From Paenibacillus faecis (GTDB lineage: Bacteria; Bacillota; Bacilli; Paenibacillales; Paenibacillaceae), in assembly GCF_008084145.1 (NCBI RefSeq), contig NZ_VSDO01000001.1, positions 572,840 to 636,839 of the forward strand: a stretch of DNA of 64,000 nucleotides, in the 5' to 3' direction. The position numbers and the translations under genes were made by a program. Under the pieces are notes generated by a model. The model searched no databases. It had not been told where the DNA came from and saw only the letters and a list, made by a program, of their open reading frames with translations. Numbering within the stretch: the stretch's first letter is position 1; each line of letters starts with the position of its first letter. Shown one piece after another: positions 37,060 through 46,589 of this stretch.

Positions 37060-38246
37060 CCTCTGACCTCTCTCTCCACAATCATGGCAATACCTTGCCC
37101 GCCGCCGATACATAGCGTCGCCAAACCGTTTTGAACCTTTCTTTTCTCCATTTCATGAATCAATGTCACCAATATGCGTGCACCGCTGGCACCGATCGGA
37201 TGTCCTAACGCAATGGCCCCGCCGTTCACATTGACAATGTTCATGTCGATTCCCAGCTCATTTACGACACTTAATGCTTGGGCCGCAAAAGCTTCATTGG
37301 CTTCGACCAAATCCAGATCTTTTACCGTTAATCCCGCTTTTTCCAGTGCTTTTTTCGTTGCCGGAATGGGCCCTGTCCCCATGAGTTCCGGGGCAACCCC
37401 TGTGCTTTCAGCAGCTTTAATCGTTACAAGCGGCGCTAAACCTAAACGTTGCGCTTTATTCTTGCTCATCACAATCAATATCGCCGCGCCATCGTTTAAA
37501 CCTGAAGAATTTGCCGCCGTAACCGTGCCATCCTTTTTAAATGCCGGTTTTAATCCAGCCAAGCTTTCAGCCGTTACGCCCACTCGCGGATATTCATCCG
37601 TGTCTACCACCACCGGCGCGCCTTTTCGCTGCGGAACCTCAACCGGGATAATTTCCTCTTTAAATTTCCCGTCTTTCATTGCTTTCTCAGCTTTATTCTG
37701 GCTTGCTGCGGCCAATTCATCTTGCATTTCTCTCGTAATATTGTATTTTTCAGCGATATTTTCAGCCGTAATGCCCATATGATATTGATTAAAAGCATCC
37801 GTTAATCCATCATGAACCATCGAATCAATGATGGACCCATCCCCCATTCTTTGTCCCCAGCGAGTTGTCGGCAACAGATAAGGCGCCTGACTCATGTTCT
37901 CCGCTCCGCCGGCAACTACAACCTCCGCTTGGCCAGCCAGGATGGCTTGAGCCGCAAGTTGAACCGCCTTGAGCCCCGAACCGCAAACCTGATTGATGGT
38001 GTATGATGGCACTTCCAGCGGAATCCCGGCTTGCATGGATATCTGCCTTGCGACATTTTGCCCTAAACCGGCTTGTAAAACATTGCCTAGAATAACTTCG
38101 TCTACTTCCGCCGGGGCTAAATTAATTTTGTCCAATGCCCCCTTTACAGCAACTGTTCCTAATGCAACAGCCGATACATCTTTAAACGCTCCCCCAAAAG
38201 AGCCCACCGCGGTTCTAACCGCCGACACAATCACAACTTCATTCAT
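37056..38246 (-). CDS. atoB: Acetyl-CoA C-acetyltransferase (thiolase)
   Basis: Cytoplasmic thiolase of 396 residues. The acyl-accepting Cys88 is in [15 protein letters not shown], a [11 protein letters not shown]is segment lies near 350, and the second Cys in CIGGGQG near 380. It splits acetoacetyl-CoA into two acetyl-CoA at the end of the ketone-body route. First gene of the operon with CoA-transferase A/B, dehydrogenase and permease; a divergent LysR gene lies 325 bp upstream. Confidence 0.95.
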   Translation of the reverse strand: MNEVVIVSAVRTAVGSFGGAFKDVSAVALGTVAVKGALDKINLAPAEVDEVILGNVLQAGLGQNVARQISMQAGIPLEVPSYTINQVCGSGLKAVQLAAQAILAGQAEVVVAGGAENMSQAPYLLPTTRWGQRMGDGSIIDSMVHDGLTDAFNQYHMGITAENIAEKYNITREMQDELAAASQNKAEKAMKDGKFKEEIIPVEVPQRKGAPVVVDTDEYPRVGVTAESLAGLKPAFKKDGTVTAANSSGLNDGAAILIVMSKNKAQRLGLAPLVTIKAAESTGVAPELMGTGPIPATKKALEKAGLTVKDLDLVEANEAFAAQALSVVNELGIDMNIVNVNGGAIALGHPIGASGARILVTLIHEMEKRKVQNGLATLCIGGGQGIAMIVEREVRG

Positions 38247-38498
38247 ACGCTTCCCCGCTTTCTTTCCCGGATTACTGATAAAAACACCGTGTAATAAGAT
38301 TCACATGTGATCCCGAACGCTTACACGACTAACAATAAACCGCTTACAATTCGCTGTCTAAAACCAATTTTTTATATAAGCTGTAAATTAAATTAATACT
38401 ATTGGATTATCGTTGCTGCTGAGCGGAAAAAGAACACGGCCGGAAAATTGGTAGGCTGACGTTGTGGACAAACCAAGTGAAATTTGCTATTTTCAAGA

Positions 38499-38512
38499 AG
38501 TAAGCGCTTTAA
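38499..38512. promoter_or_regulatory. cre-like site for CcpA
   Basis: AGTAAGCGCTTTAA matches the core AAGCGCTT of catabolite-response elements with two differences from the wider consensus. It stands between thiolase and LysR genes. Two GATAAATT copies 12 bp apart follow at about 38525-38545 and could be the LysR site. Functional role is inferred. Confidence 0.5.
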
Positions 38513-38571
38513 AAACTATTTTTATCGATAAATTCGTGATAAATTTCACAACATAAGTGAGGAATCTCATA

Positions 38572-39492
38572 ATGGATATTAAACATTTAGAGTATTTTAT
38601 TGAAATCGTAAATTCCAGCTGCAATCTGTCGATTGCCGCAAAAAATTTATGTGTTTCGCAGCCGTCTCTCAGCTTATTAATTCGGAATTTTGAGGAAGAA
38701 GAAAATGTCCACCTATTCGAACGCTACAAGGGAAGATTACAAAACTTAACGCCTGCGGGGGAAAGGTTTTTTGAAAATGCAAAAATCCTTGTGCAGAATT
38801 ACCAGAATATGCTGGCCGAACTGCGCGAAGACTCTTTTCAATTCAAGGGAAAAATAGTCATCGGGATCCCTCCGCTTATACTGGGTATTGTTTTTGCAGA
38901 TTTACTATCCGAGATGCTCACGACAAATCCGGATATAAAATTTGAAATCATCGAAGCCGGGGCCTATGAATTGCGGAGAATGCTGACCTTAAAAGAGTTG
39001 GATTTTGCTATTTTACTGCAACCGACCAATATCGATCCTAGCACCATGAATGAACATCTACTGCAAGAAGATGAACTGACCGCCTTTATGAGCTCTAGCC
39101 ATCCTTTGGCACAAAACGAGAAAATGTATTGGAATCAACTAAATGACGAACACTTAGCCATCTTTAATTCAACTTTTATGATTCATCACAAATTGCTGGA
39201 GCAATTTAAAAAAGAAAACATTCAGCCGCGAATTTCCATTATGTCAGCGTCTTGGGACTTCCTTTTACAAGTAACCAAACATTCAAAATTCATCACTATT
39301 TTGCCTTCTCCCGTTCGCGATTTTTTCAATATCTCTGACATTATCGAGGTTCCCTTTCATCATCCGATCACTTGGAAGGTCATTCTTTGCCAACCTAAAA
39401 AGGACCGGTACAGTCATGTAGAAAGACATGTGAAGAAAATCATCATTGAGCATTTCGGTAAAAATGGTGACCATGGTTTTATGTCGCTTTAG
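38572..39492 (+). CDS. LysR-family regulator of the ketone-body operon
   Basis: A 306-residue transcription factor from the ATG at 38572 (MDIKHLEYFIEIV), with GTGAGG upstream. The N-terminal winged helix reads LSIAAKNLCVSQPSLSLLIRNFEEE; the C-terminal co-inducer domain starts near residue 92 with KIVIGIPPLILG. Divergent position makes it the likely activator of the thiolase operon in response to acetoacetate, hydroxybutyrate or a CoA ester. The effector is not known. Confidence 0.9.
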   Translation: MDIKHLEYFIEIVNSSCNLSIAAKNLCVSQPSLSLLIRNFEEEENVHLFERYKGRLQNLTPAGERFFENAKILVQNYQNMLAELREDSFQFKGKIVIGIPPLILGIVFADLLSEMLTTNPDIKFEIIEAGAYELRRMLTLKELDFAILLQPTNIDPSTMNEHLLQEDELTAFMSSSHPLAQNEKMYWNQLNDEHLAIFNSTFMIHHKLLEQFKKENIQPRISIMSASWDFLLQVTKHSKFITILPSPVRDFFNISDIIEVPFHHPITWKVILCQPKKDRYSHVERHVKKIIIEHFGKNGDHGFMSL

Positions 39493-39573
39493 GAGTGAAA
39501 ATCCCCCCCGTCCTGTGTTTTCATTTTCATCCACAAATAGCTCCGCCAGTATACGCGACCGCCGTAGCCTCAT

Positions 39574-40689
39574 ATGATCCCCCTTGTCGTGGGTACAGCC
39601 GAGCTTATCGTAGGAGGCATACTGGAGTTGATTGCGACGGATCTGCACATTTCCGTCAGCGCCACGGGTCAGTTTATTACCTTGTATTCCATCGCGTTTG
39701 CCTTATCGGCTCCAATCCTCATCAACCTGACCGCCAAGATGGAACGAAAAACGTTATATCTTGCCAGTTTAGGCTTATTCCTCTTGTCCAACATGCTGGT
39801 TGCCTTCAGCTCCAATTACGCCCTGATTTTATCCGCTCGCGCGTTGTCCGCCATGAGCGGAGCCCTCATCATCGTCCTGTCCATCACGCTCGCTTCCCGG
39901 TTTGTCCCTCCTTCGTACAGGGGGCGGGCGATCGGCATCATTTATATGGGCATCAGCGGCTCGCTCGTTCTGGGCGTTCCGATTGGAATGACGATCGGCA
40001 ACGCGTACGGTTGGCGAGCGCCGTTTCTACTGATTGCCGGCTTGAGCGCTTTAGCGATCGTGGTCATCTCCATATTTCTTCACAAGTCACCTCCGGAAAA
40101 AGCCGTTCCCCTGCGCAAGCAGCTTGCTTCGCTCAAGAACGTCAAAATCGTCAGCGGCCAACTCATCTCGTTTCTTTTGTTGATGGGACATTTAACCTTG
40201 TACGCTTACTTGGCACCCTACGTACAATCGCTCTTTCCGGTCAGTCCCGGAACCCTCAGTCTCGTCTACTTCCTGTTCGGTATCGCGGCCGTAGCTGGCG
40301 GCGGTTTGGGCGGCTGGATTTCCGACCGTTGGGGTACAAAGCGGTCGCTTATCTTCATTACGGCATGCTTCGCCTGCTCCATGTTCATGCTTCCCTTCGC
40401 GGCAAAACTCTCATTTTATCTGTTTCTGGCTGCCGTTATGGTCTGGAGTGCGCTCAGTTGGGCCATCTCTCCGGCTCAGCAAATGTACCTGATCCAGAAT
40501 GCGCCAGGGGAAGCCGATATTCAACTTAGTTTAAACTCGTCCATCATGCACCTTGGTATCGCGTGCGGCTCGTTGATTGGCGGCGTCGTCATCGAAACGA
40601 GCTCGGTGGCCGACAATTTCTGGGTCGGCGGTCTTCTGGCTCTGGCCGCACTTGGCTGCACAGTCTTTTCGCTTACTCGCAGCGCGTAG
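39574..40689 (+). CDS. MFS transporter, probably missing its 5' end
   Basis: A 371-residue 12-helix transporter of the DHA1 (AraJ/YdhP-like) group. The first helix appears shortened: the frame opens at MIPLVVGTAELIVGGILE, where relatives have about 10-20 residues before GTAELIVGG. There is no ribosome binding site before this ATG and a stop three codons upstream, while another frame continues the expected upstream sequence. So a frameshift or 5' truncation is likely. Motif A-like DRWGTKR and RGRAIGIIYMG are intact. It would export drugs or sugars if expressed. Confidence 0.65.
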   Translation: MIPLVVGTAELIVGGILELIATDLHISVSATGQFITLYSIAFALSAPILINLTAKMERKTLYLASLGLFLLSNMLVAFSSNYALILSARALSAMSGALIIVLSITLASRFVPPSYRGRAIGIIYMGISGSLVLGVPIGMTIGNAYGWRAPFLLIAGLSALAIVVISIFLHKSPPEKAVPLRKQLASLKNVKIVSGQLISFLLLMGHLTLYAYLAPYVQSLFPVSPGTLSLVYFLFGIAAVAGGGLGGWISDRWGTKRSLIFITACFACSMFMLPFAAKLSFYLFLAAVMVWSALSWAISPAQQMYLIQNAPGEADIQLSLNSSIMHLGIACGSLIGGVVIETSSVADNFWVGGLLALAALGCTVFSLTRSA

Positions 40690-40798
40690 CGTCCGTCAAC
40701 TGCGGCGGAGCAAGCGAAGCCAAACGTAAGCTAACTAAATATGGTAATATAATGGGTACCGGCTCATGCTAAAGCAGCTAAATGTTGGGAGGATGGTT

Positions 40799-40980
40799 AT
40801 GAGAAAAGTTGAAGTAACGCCATACAACAAGCAATGGGTTTGGATGTATGAGGAAGAAGCAAACAAACTGCGGCTTATCTTCGGCGAGCAATTGGCCGCC
40901 ATTCACCACATCGGCAGCACGTCCGTCCCAGGATTGGAAGCAAAGCCAATGTCGTATATCAACGGTAAAAACCACGTGAG
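40799..40980 (+). pseudogene. GrpB/UPF0157 protein, N-terminal stump
   Basis: An ATG with GGGAGG upstream opens VEVTPYNKQWVWMYEEEA and IHHIGSTSVPGLEAKPMS, the start of a GrpB family protein (usually about 170 residues). After AKPMSYI the sequence no longer fits and the frame ends at about 71 residues. It is a truncated gene; the cut might mark a deletion between the MFS gene and the next operon. Confidence 0.7.
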
Positions 40981-41065
40981 ATCTTCAGGGGTCTCCGGGC
41001 GATTTCCTTAAATAAAACCGCCCACCCTCTTCACTTTCCTACTCTTTCAACCGGAAAGCCATCGT

Positions 41066-41737
41066 TCATACTGCATTCTTGCGGTAAGCTTCCATAATCC
41101 CGTCAAGCGTGAGCCGCGAGGTATCGGAAACCAAATACTTCGCTTGGCGCAAGGAATCCGGCGATCCGATGCCGACCGAAAACATGCCGGCGCCATTGAT
41201 CGCTTCAATGCCGGCCTCGGAGTCCTCGACGCCGATACAGGCTTCGCAAGGAACACCGAAGTGCTCGGCGGCGTTGACAAAGGTTTCGGGATGCGGTTTG
41301 CCGAAGCGGATTTGGCCGGCGTCGACGATATAGTCAAACGCCGATAGAAGTCCAAGTCTCTCCAGAACAAACTTCGCGTTCCGGCTTGCCGATCCGAGGG
41401 CCAGCAACAGATTCGCTTCCCGGATATCCTTCAGCAGCCCTTCAATTCCCGGCAACACATCACTGGGACGAATCGTTTCGATCAGTTGCCCATAAACTGC
41501 ATTTTTTTGGGCCGCCCACCGCTCCTTTTCGCCTTCGGACAAGCTTAAAGGCCGGGAAGCGGCCGCGAGGATCCGCTCCAGCGATTCCATGCGGCTTACG
41601 CCCTTTAACCGCTCGTTTAATTCGCGGTCCACCTCGATGCCAAGCTCCGCGCCGATTTGCTTCCAGGCCAGGTAATGAAATTCCGCCGTATCCGTGATGA
41701 CGCCGTCCAGATCAAAAATGAATGCTTTCGGCTGCAT
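41066..41737 (-). CDS. pgmB: Beta-phosphoglucomutase
   Basis: HAD-superfamily enzyme of 223 residues. Asp9 (nucleophile) and Asp11 (acid/base) lie in FDLDGVITDTAEFHYLAW, with GVSRMESLERIL, GSASRNAKFVLERL, GKPHPETF and GVEDSEAGIEAI as the further HAD motifs. It converts beta-glucose 1-phosphate to glucose 6-phosphate. Last gene of the ribose-class sugar operon, 8 bp after the esterase. No sugar phosphorylase is in the window, so the source of the beta-phosphate is not clear. Confidence 0.9.
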   Translation of the reverse strand: MQPKAFIFDLDGVITDTAEFHYLAWKQIGAELGIEVDRELNERLKGVSRMESLERILAAASRPLSLSEGEKERWAAQKNAVYGQLIETIRPSDVLPGIEGLLKDIREANLLLALGSASRNAKFVLERLGLLSAFDYIVDAGQIRFGKPHPETFVNAAEHFGVPCEACIGVEDSEAGIEAINGAGMFSVGIGSPDSLRQAKYLVSDTSRLTLDGIMEAYRKNAV

Positions 41738-41744
41738 GGTGTCC

Positions 41745-42623
41745 TCAACGCTCCCTTCCTTGCTCGAGCCATTTGGCGCTCAGTTCCACCCACGCCCCGA
41801 GGCTTAATGCTTTGACCTGCTCCTCCGGTTTCACGGAAGCATCGCCCAGCGACATGCCGTGCGGCCCTTTTTCGAACATGTGAAGTTCGCAGGGCACCTG
41901 ATGCTCAAACAGCTTCCCAGCCAGTCCAAGGAGGTCGGTCGGCGGAATGACGCTGTCTTCGTAGGTTCCCCAGATAAAGGTACGCGGTGTATCCCCGTTA
42001 ACATATTGCAGGAGATTAAGCGACCGTTCTTCCTCTTCCGTCAAATTTTCTTTGCCCATCAAAATTTCCCGTATGTTCGGACCGCGAAAATCCGGCATCA
42101 GCCCCTTTTCCATCAGTTCGATGACAAAGGCCGGGGTTTCCGTCGCACGAGCTTCCAAAGTGACGGCCGGATAACCGAGGACCAACTGGTTCGGCTTGAT
42201 CTGTTCCGAGGTAAGCCCGATCTCTTCGGTAATTAACGCATCCTTGTAGTAGACCCCCAAGCTTAAGGCCAAATTGCCGCCGGCGGAAAAACCGGCCACG
42301 GTGATGTCGTCCGCATTCACCAGCCATTCCGCGGCCCGTTCCCGAATGATCGACATCGCTTTGGCCAGTTCGCGCAGCGCCGTCGGAAACGGATTGTCGA
42401 TCTTGACGGAATAATTCAGCACGAACGCATGGTAGCCCATTCTCGCAAACGCAAGCGCTACGGGCTCGCCTTCATTTTGGGAGATCAGGGCATATCCGCC
42501 TCCCGGACAAATCAAAATGGCCGGGCGGATCAAATTTTTACGGTCGAACTCTCCGTCTTCCTGTACGTACGTCGTCAAGGTTGCCGAAGAGTGTTCGAAT
42601 AACTTTATCGTTTCATGAATCAC
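41745..42623 (-). CDS. Alpha/beta hydrolase, BD-FAE / acetyl esterase type
   Basis: A 292-residue cytoplasmic esterase. Oxyanion segment CPGGGYALIS at 39-48, nucleophile Ser113 in VAGFSAGGNLAL, Asp in IWGTYEDSVIPP and His in EKGPHGMSLGD. The pattern is that of xylan acetyl- or feruloyl-esterases (BD-FAE/Axe). Between GH3 glycosidase and beta-phosphoglucomutase in the operon, it probably removes acetyl groups from imported oligosaccharides. Confidence 0.87.
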   Translation of the reverse strand: MIHETIKLFEHSSATLTTYVQEDGEFDRKNLIRPAILICPGGGYALISQNEGEPVALAFARMGYHAFVLNYSVKIDNPFPTALRELAKAMSIIRERAAEWLVNADDITVAGFSAGGNLALSLGVYYKDALITEEIGLTSEQIKPNQLVLGYPAVTLEARATETPAFVIELMEKGLMPDFRGPNIREILMGKENLTEEEERSLNLLQYVNGDTPRTFIWGTYEDSVIPPTDLLGLAGKLFEHQVPCELHMFEKGPHGMSLGDASVKPEEQVKALSLGAWVELSAKWLEQGRER

Positions 42624-42638
42624 ATGAGTTCCTTCTTT

Positions 42639-44342
42639 CTATAATCGGGTATCCCATTTGCCGCAGAACGGATCCGCGGGGCTTATGCCTTTGAATTCCG
42701 ACCGCCCCGTCAGTTTACGCACCAGCATGGGCAAGGTAAAATCGTTGACTCCGTACGTGTTGATATAGGTTTTGACCCGCGGCACATCCAGCAAATGATA
42801 CGGATTCTCCGTCGAAATAAAAATGGTCGGAATGGACTCCATGTAAATGGGGACGTTCACCCCCATCGGATTGATCCATTCGATCCGCACGGTGGTCTGA
42901 TTCGACTTGGTCGCCAAATTGCACAGATAGATGATCAAATCGTACTGTTCCCGCATTTCCCCGAACGAACCCTGCAGCCCTTCGTAGATGCCGCTCGGCT
43001 CAAACCGGGTAACCGCAAAGCCTTCGGCCTCAAGCAGCGGTATAAAAGAAGCCGCCAGCCCGCTCGTTTTTTGGTAACCGAGCGCGTTCGCCTCGCTTTC
43101 GATATCGTAAACTAGCACACGTTTGTAACGTTCGCTGCTGATGGGAAGTACGCCTTGTTGTTCCTTCACAAGCGTGATGGACCGGTCCGCGACCTGTTCG
43201 GCGATGTTCAAGTGCCGTTCCTGTCTCAACACCGTTTCCGCCGTTTGCGGGGAAGGGATGTTGTTCTTCTTATGCAAAGATAACGATGCCTTGAGCCCGA
43301 GGATGCGCAATACGGCCTCGTCCAGTCTTTCCGTCGACAGCAGGCCGTTTTCCAAGCCCTGCTTCATGAAAGCGACGTCCTCGTCCAAGTTTTTGGTGAA
43401 CAGAAACATGTCACACCCGTTTTCGATCGATCTTGGAACCAATTCGTTTCTCGGCATCGGTATATTCATGCCCGCCATCGTGGTCGCATCGGTCAAGATC
43501 AGGCCGTTGAAGCCAAGCCGCTCTCGAAGCAGACCGTTTAAAAGCTCTTTGGCCAGCGAAGCCGGAAGAATCTCTTCATCCTTGAGCGACGGATCCAGCT
43601 TCTTCGAATATTCGGGCAGCGCGATATGCCCGACCATCACCGTTTTCGCGCCTTCGTCGATCAGATGGCGGTACACGTCCCCGAAGGTACGATCCCACTC
43701 GTCCGGCGAAAAGGTGTTGACGGAGGTGACAAGATGCTGATCCCTTTCGTCCACGCCGTCCCCTGGAAAATGCTTGATGGAGGCGGCCACGTCCTGTTCC
43801 TGCGCCCCTTTGACATACGCCGCGCCCATGCGCTTGACCCGCTCCGGGTCGCTGCCGAAGGTTCGCGTATTGGTGATCGGATTGCGAAAGTTATAATCGA
43901 TGTCGACGACGGGCGCAAACGCATAGTTGGCCCCGACGCTTTTTCCTTCAAGCGCGCACACCCGTCCCAATTGATAGGCGAGCTCGGGATCGTCCGTGGC
44001 GGCGATCGCCATATTGGAGCCGACTTTCGTCCCGTCCTTCGTAATCCCCTGACCGCCCGCTTCCAGATTAGCGGCGATCAGCAGCGGGATTTTGGCGTTC
44101 GACTGCAAGGCGGAAACGGTGGCCATCACGCTCTCTTTATCCATCGAGCGGCACATGAGTCCGCCAACGCCGATTTCCCCGGCCAGTCTTTTCAAAAACG
44201 GCTCGTCCTGTTTATAGCCGACCATAAAAAACAATTGGCCGATCTTTTCGTCCGTCGTCAGACTTTCAAAGGTCGATTTTACCCATTCCAAATCCTTGTC
44301 GTGCAAATGAAACGGTTTTTTCCGCAGCAGATTGATGTCCAT
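42639..44342 (-). CDS. GH3 glycosidase, NagZ-like
   Basis: A 567-residue GH3 enzyme without signal peptide. The TIM-barrel half carries KHFPGDGVDERDQH with the Asp201-His203 dyad typical of NagZ-type GH3, and a candidate nucleophile Asp285 in LILTDATTMAG. The usual KHFPGHG is changed to KHFPGDG. A second C-terminal alpha/beta domain (about 390-567) follows. Members cut beta-N-acetylglucosamine or related beta-glycosides. Located after the importer genes, it should hydrolyse imported oligosaccharide. Confidence 0.88.
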   Translation of the reverse strand: MDINLLRKKPFHLHDKDLEWVKSTFESLTTDEKIGQLFFMVGYKQDEPFLKRLAGEIGVGGLMCRSMDKESVMATVSALQSNAKIPLLIAANLEAGGQGITKDGTKVGSNMAIAATDDPELAYQLGRVCALEGKSVGANYAFAPVVDIDYNFRNPITNTRTFGSDPERVKRMGAAYVKGAQEQDVAASIKHFPGDGVDERDQHLVTSVNTFSPDEWDRTFGDVYRHLIDEGAKTVMVGHIALPEYSKKLDPSLKDEEILPASLAKELLNGLLRERLGFNGLILTDATTMAGMNIPMPRNELVPRSIENGCDMFLFTKNLDEDVAFMKQGLENGLLSTERLDEAVLRILGLKASLSLHKKNNIPSPQTAETVLRQERHLNIAEQVADRSITLVKEQQGVLPISSERYKRVLVYDIESEANALGYQKTSGLAASFIPLLEAEGFAVTRFEPSGIYEGLQGSFGEMREQYDLIIYLCNLATKSNQTTVRIEWINPMGVNVPIYMESIPTIFISTENPYHLLDVPRVKTYINTYGVNDFTLPMLVRKLTGRSEFKGISPADPFCGKWDTRL

Positions 44343-44387
44343 AAATTTCTTTCTTTCCTCTCCGCATGTTTATTTCTAGGCCTGCGC

Positions 44388-45368
44388 CTAATTCGCCGCT
44401 CTTCTCCGGCTTAAATAGACCCGGATCCGCTCCTGGTTGGAGGTATACGCCATGAATCCGACGATAAACACACCGACAATAACGGTCTGCATGGAACTGT
44501 CGATCCCCAGCACGACCATCCCGTAGGATAAAGCGTTCATGCCGAGGGCTCCCGCAAAAATACCCAAAGGCAAATTCGTAAATTGCGCCAGATACAGCCC
44601 GACCAGAACCGGGCCCATGGAGGAGAACATCAAAGCGGTGGAACTTAAATTACCGGCTGGGGATACCAACACGGTGGAAGCGTTGATGACGGCGGCGGCT
44701 CCCAGCAGCGCGCCTACCACCAGATAGGTTAGAAAAATGTTCTTTTTCTCCTTGACTCCCATATTGACGGCCAGCCGCGGATTGGCGGCCAACGACCTTG
44801 TATCGTAGCCGAATTTAGTGTGGCTCAGCAAATAGTAAAACAGCACCATAATCACCGCGAGCAAAATATAGATCCAGGGGGACCTTGCGAAGACGGTCAG
44901 GCCCGCATGCATATAAAGCTGTGTCCCCGAGCCCCCGTAAACGACGCCGGATAAGGCCTCGTACATCATGACCACGCCAAGCGATACGATAATGGTCGGT
45001 ACCCGAATCCATAAATACAGAAGGCCTTCCACCAGACTGAGGAGAACCGCAACGGCGACGGTAACCGCCAACAGCATGATCGGCCCCAACCCCAGATCAA
45101 TCGTCAAATTGCTTCCGATGATGCCGGCAAGGATGATGATGATTCCGGGGGCGAAATCCCATCTTCCCCCCGAAAGAGGCAGCGCGATGGCATAAGCCGT
45201 TATCGTTGTCAGCACGCTGCCCCGGATGATCCGGTCGAACGCGCCGGAAGAAACATACCCGGTCTTGTTCATCAAAAGCGTCACAATCAGGATAATGACA
45301 TAAACCGCGATCGGAAACAGGAACGTTTTGAGCAGGTTAATTGCCCGTTTCAACATCAAGACTTGCAT
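44388..45368 (-). CDS. Ribose-class ABC permease, second copy
   Basis: A 326-residue RbsC-like permease with about ten helices. Typical pieces are LGVVMMYEALSGVVYGG and a cytoplasmic NPRLAVNMGVKEKKN loop. It follows the binding-protein gene and pairs with the RbsC-like protein at 46590 to make a two-subunit channel, as in YtfT/YjfF-type importers. Gap to GH3 45 bp. Confidence 0.9.
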   Translation of the reverse strand: MQVLMLKRAINLLKTFLFPIAVYVIILIVTLLMNKTGYVSSGAFDRIIRGSVLTTITAYAIALPLSGGRWDFAPGIIIILAGIIGSNLTIDLGLGPIMLLAVTVAVAVLLSLVEGLLYLWIRVPTIIVSLGVVMMYEALSGVVYGGSGTQLYMHAGLTVFARSPWIYILLAVIMVLFYYLLSHTKFGYDTRSLAANPRLAVNMGVKEKKNIFLTYLVVGALLGAAAVINASTVLVSPAGNLSSTALMFSSMGPVLVGLYLAQFTNLPLGIFAGALGMNALSYGMVVLGIDSSMQTVIVGVFIVGFMAYTSNQERIRVYLSRRRAAN

Positions 45369-45421
45369 AATTTCACTCCATTACGGCTCGCCGTCAGACT
45401 TCTTGCCCAGGCAAGCATGGT

Positions 45422-46558
45422 TTAATTTCTGGCCGCCTTGATTTCGTCAAGCGTCCGGTTCGTCAGTTTTTGCAGCGACTCCCACGTCGCGCTGTCGTTG
45501 TAGGACAGCATCACTTCTTTCAGTTCCTCGGCCGTCACCGCGCCTTTCGATTTATCCTCCGGAATAACGTAGTTTTTGAAATCCTGGATTTCCGCCGGCG
45601 TAGTGAAGGTAACGTAATTGACGTAGCCGTTCGGTTTCCGGTCGGGGTACGTTTTCCCGTTCAAGCGATCGTAAATTTGCGCAAACGAATTGGCGAGAAT
45701 TTCACCGTAATTATTCGTTCCGGCCATCACGATTTTGCCGTTTTCGAGCCCCGCCTCCGTCGAGTCGTTATAGCCGAGAGCCAACAGGCGGATATCGGGC
45801 TTCGTGCTGTTGAGAATCGCCGGATACACAAAATCCATGCCGGAGCCGAGTCCGAAAATTGCGTCCACCTCAGGGTGATCGGAAATAATCTTGGTTACGG
45901 CATCCGCCGCGTTGTCCGGAGCGAACGAGTGGAATTCGGTCGGATAGACCGTGACCTCGCCCTTCGTGTCAAGCTCTTTCATTTTGTCCGTAAAGCCCTT
46001 GATAATGGCGGGAGCGTCCGTAAAAGCGAATTCCGGGAACGAGGTGACCCCGATATGTTTTACGCCGGAAGCATAGGCCTGTTCGGCATATTTGGCGCCC
46101 AGTTCCTCCGGGTTTTCGCCGAATTGCTTGATCCCTCCTACAAAATAATCGCTCGTTACATTTTCGTCGGTCTCGCCAAGGGCGACCGCATAATATACGC
46201 CGGCTTCCTCAGCCAGGCTGACGCTTTGCTCCAGAGCGGTGTCGTAACCGCTGATCACGGCGTCGACGCCGGAGGCCAACAGGTTTTCCAGCCCGGTGAT
46301 ATGATCCTCTTCACTGGACCCAACCGTGGCGAAATTAAATTTGACGTTGAAATTTTTTTCCAGATAAGAACTGTAGGCTTTAATTTGCTGGCCTTGGATA
46401 TCCGTGTAGTTGTAAAGCATGACTCCGATGGTGTACCCGCCTTTGGGATTACCGGTCGCATTGCCCTCTCCGCCGCCGCTTCCACCGCAACCCGCCAGAA
46501 CGACCCCGAACAGCAAAATGAGCGCGGTCAAAGAGAACAGCCACTTTTTAGTTTTCAT
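45422..46558 (-). CDS. Ribose-class sugar-binding lipoprotein
   Basis: A 378-residue periplasmic-binding-protein-like lipoprotein. The signal peptide ends in VLAGC (Cys24), followed by a Gly/Ser tether. The mature part has the LacI/RbsB fold: YTIGVMLYNYTDIQGQQIKA, VDAVISGYDTALEQ, DHPEVDAIFGLGSGMDF and LALGYNDSTEAGLENGK. It binds a sugar for the ABC importer encoded by the flanking genes. The exact sugar is not evident. Confidence 0.92.
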   Translation of the reverse strand: MKTKKWLFSLTALILLFGVVLAGCGGSGGGEGNATGNPKGGYTIGVMLYNYTDIQGQQIKAYSSYLEKNFNVKFNFATVGSSEEDHITGLENLLASGVDAVISGYDTALEQSVSLAEEAGVYYAVALGETDENVTSDYFVGGIKQFGENPEELGAKYAEQAYASGVKHIGVTSFPEFAFTDAPAIIKGFTDKMKELDTKGEVTVYPTEFHSFAPDNAADAVTKIISDHPEVDAIFGLGSGMDFVYPAILNSTKPDIRLLALGYNDSTEAGLENGKIVMAGTNNYGEILANSFAQIYDRLNGKTYPDRKPNGYVNYVTFTTPAEIQDFKNYVIPEDKSKGAVTAEELKEVMLSYNDSATWESLQKLTNRTLDEIKAARN

Positions 46559-46589
46559 TCGTTTTACCCCTTTTCTCTGTTTGATTTGT

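Noticed and set aside
39495..40529. 344-codon open frame overlapping the MFS gene in another frame
   Set aside because: Low hydrophobicity and Arg/His rich; the MFS frame has clear membrane helices and motifs.
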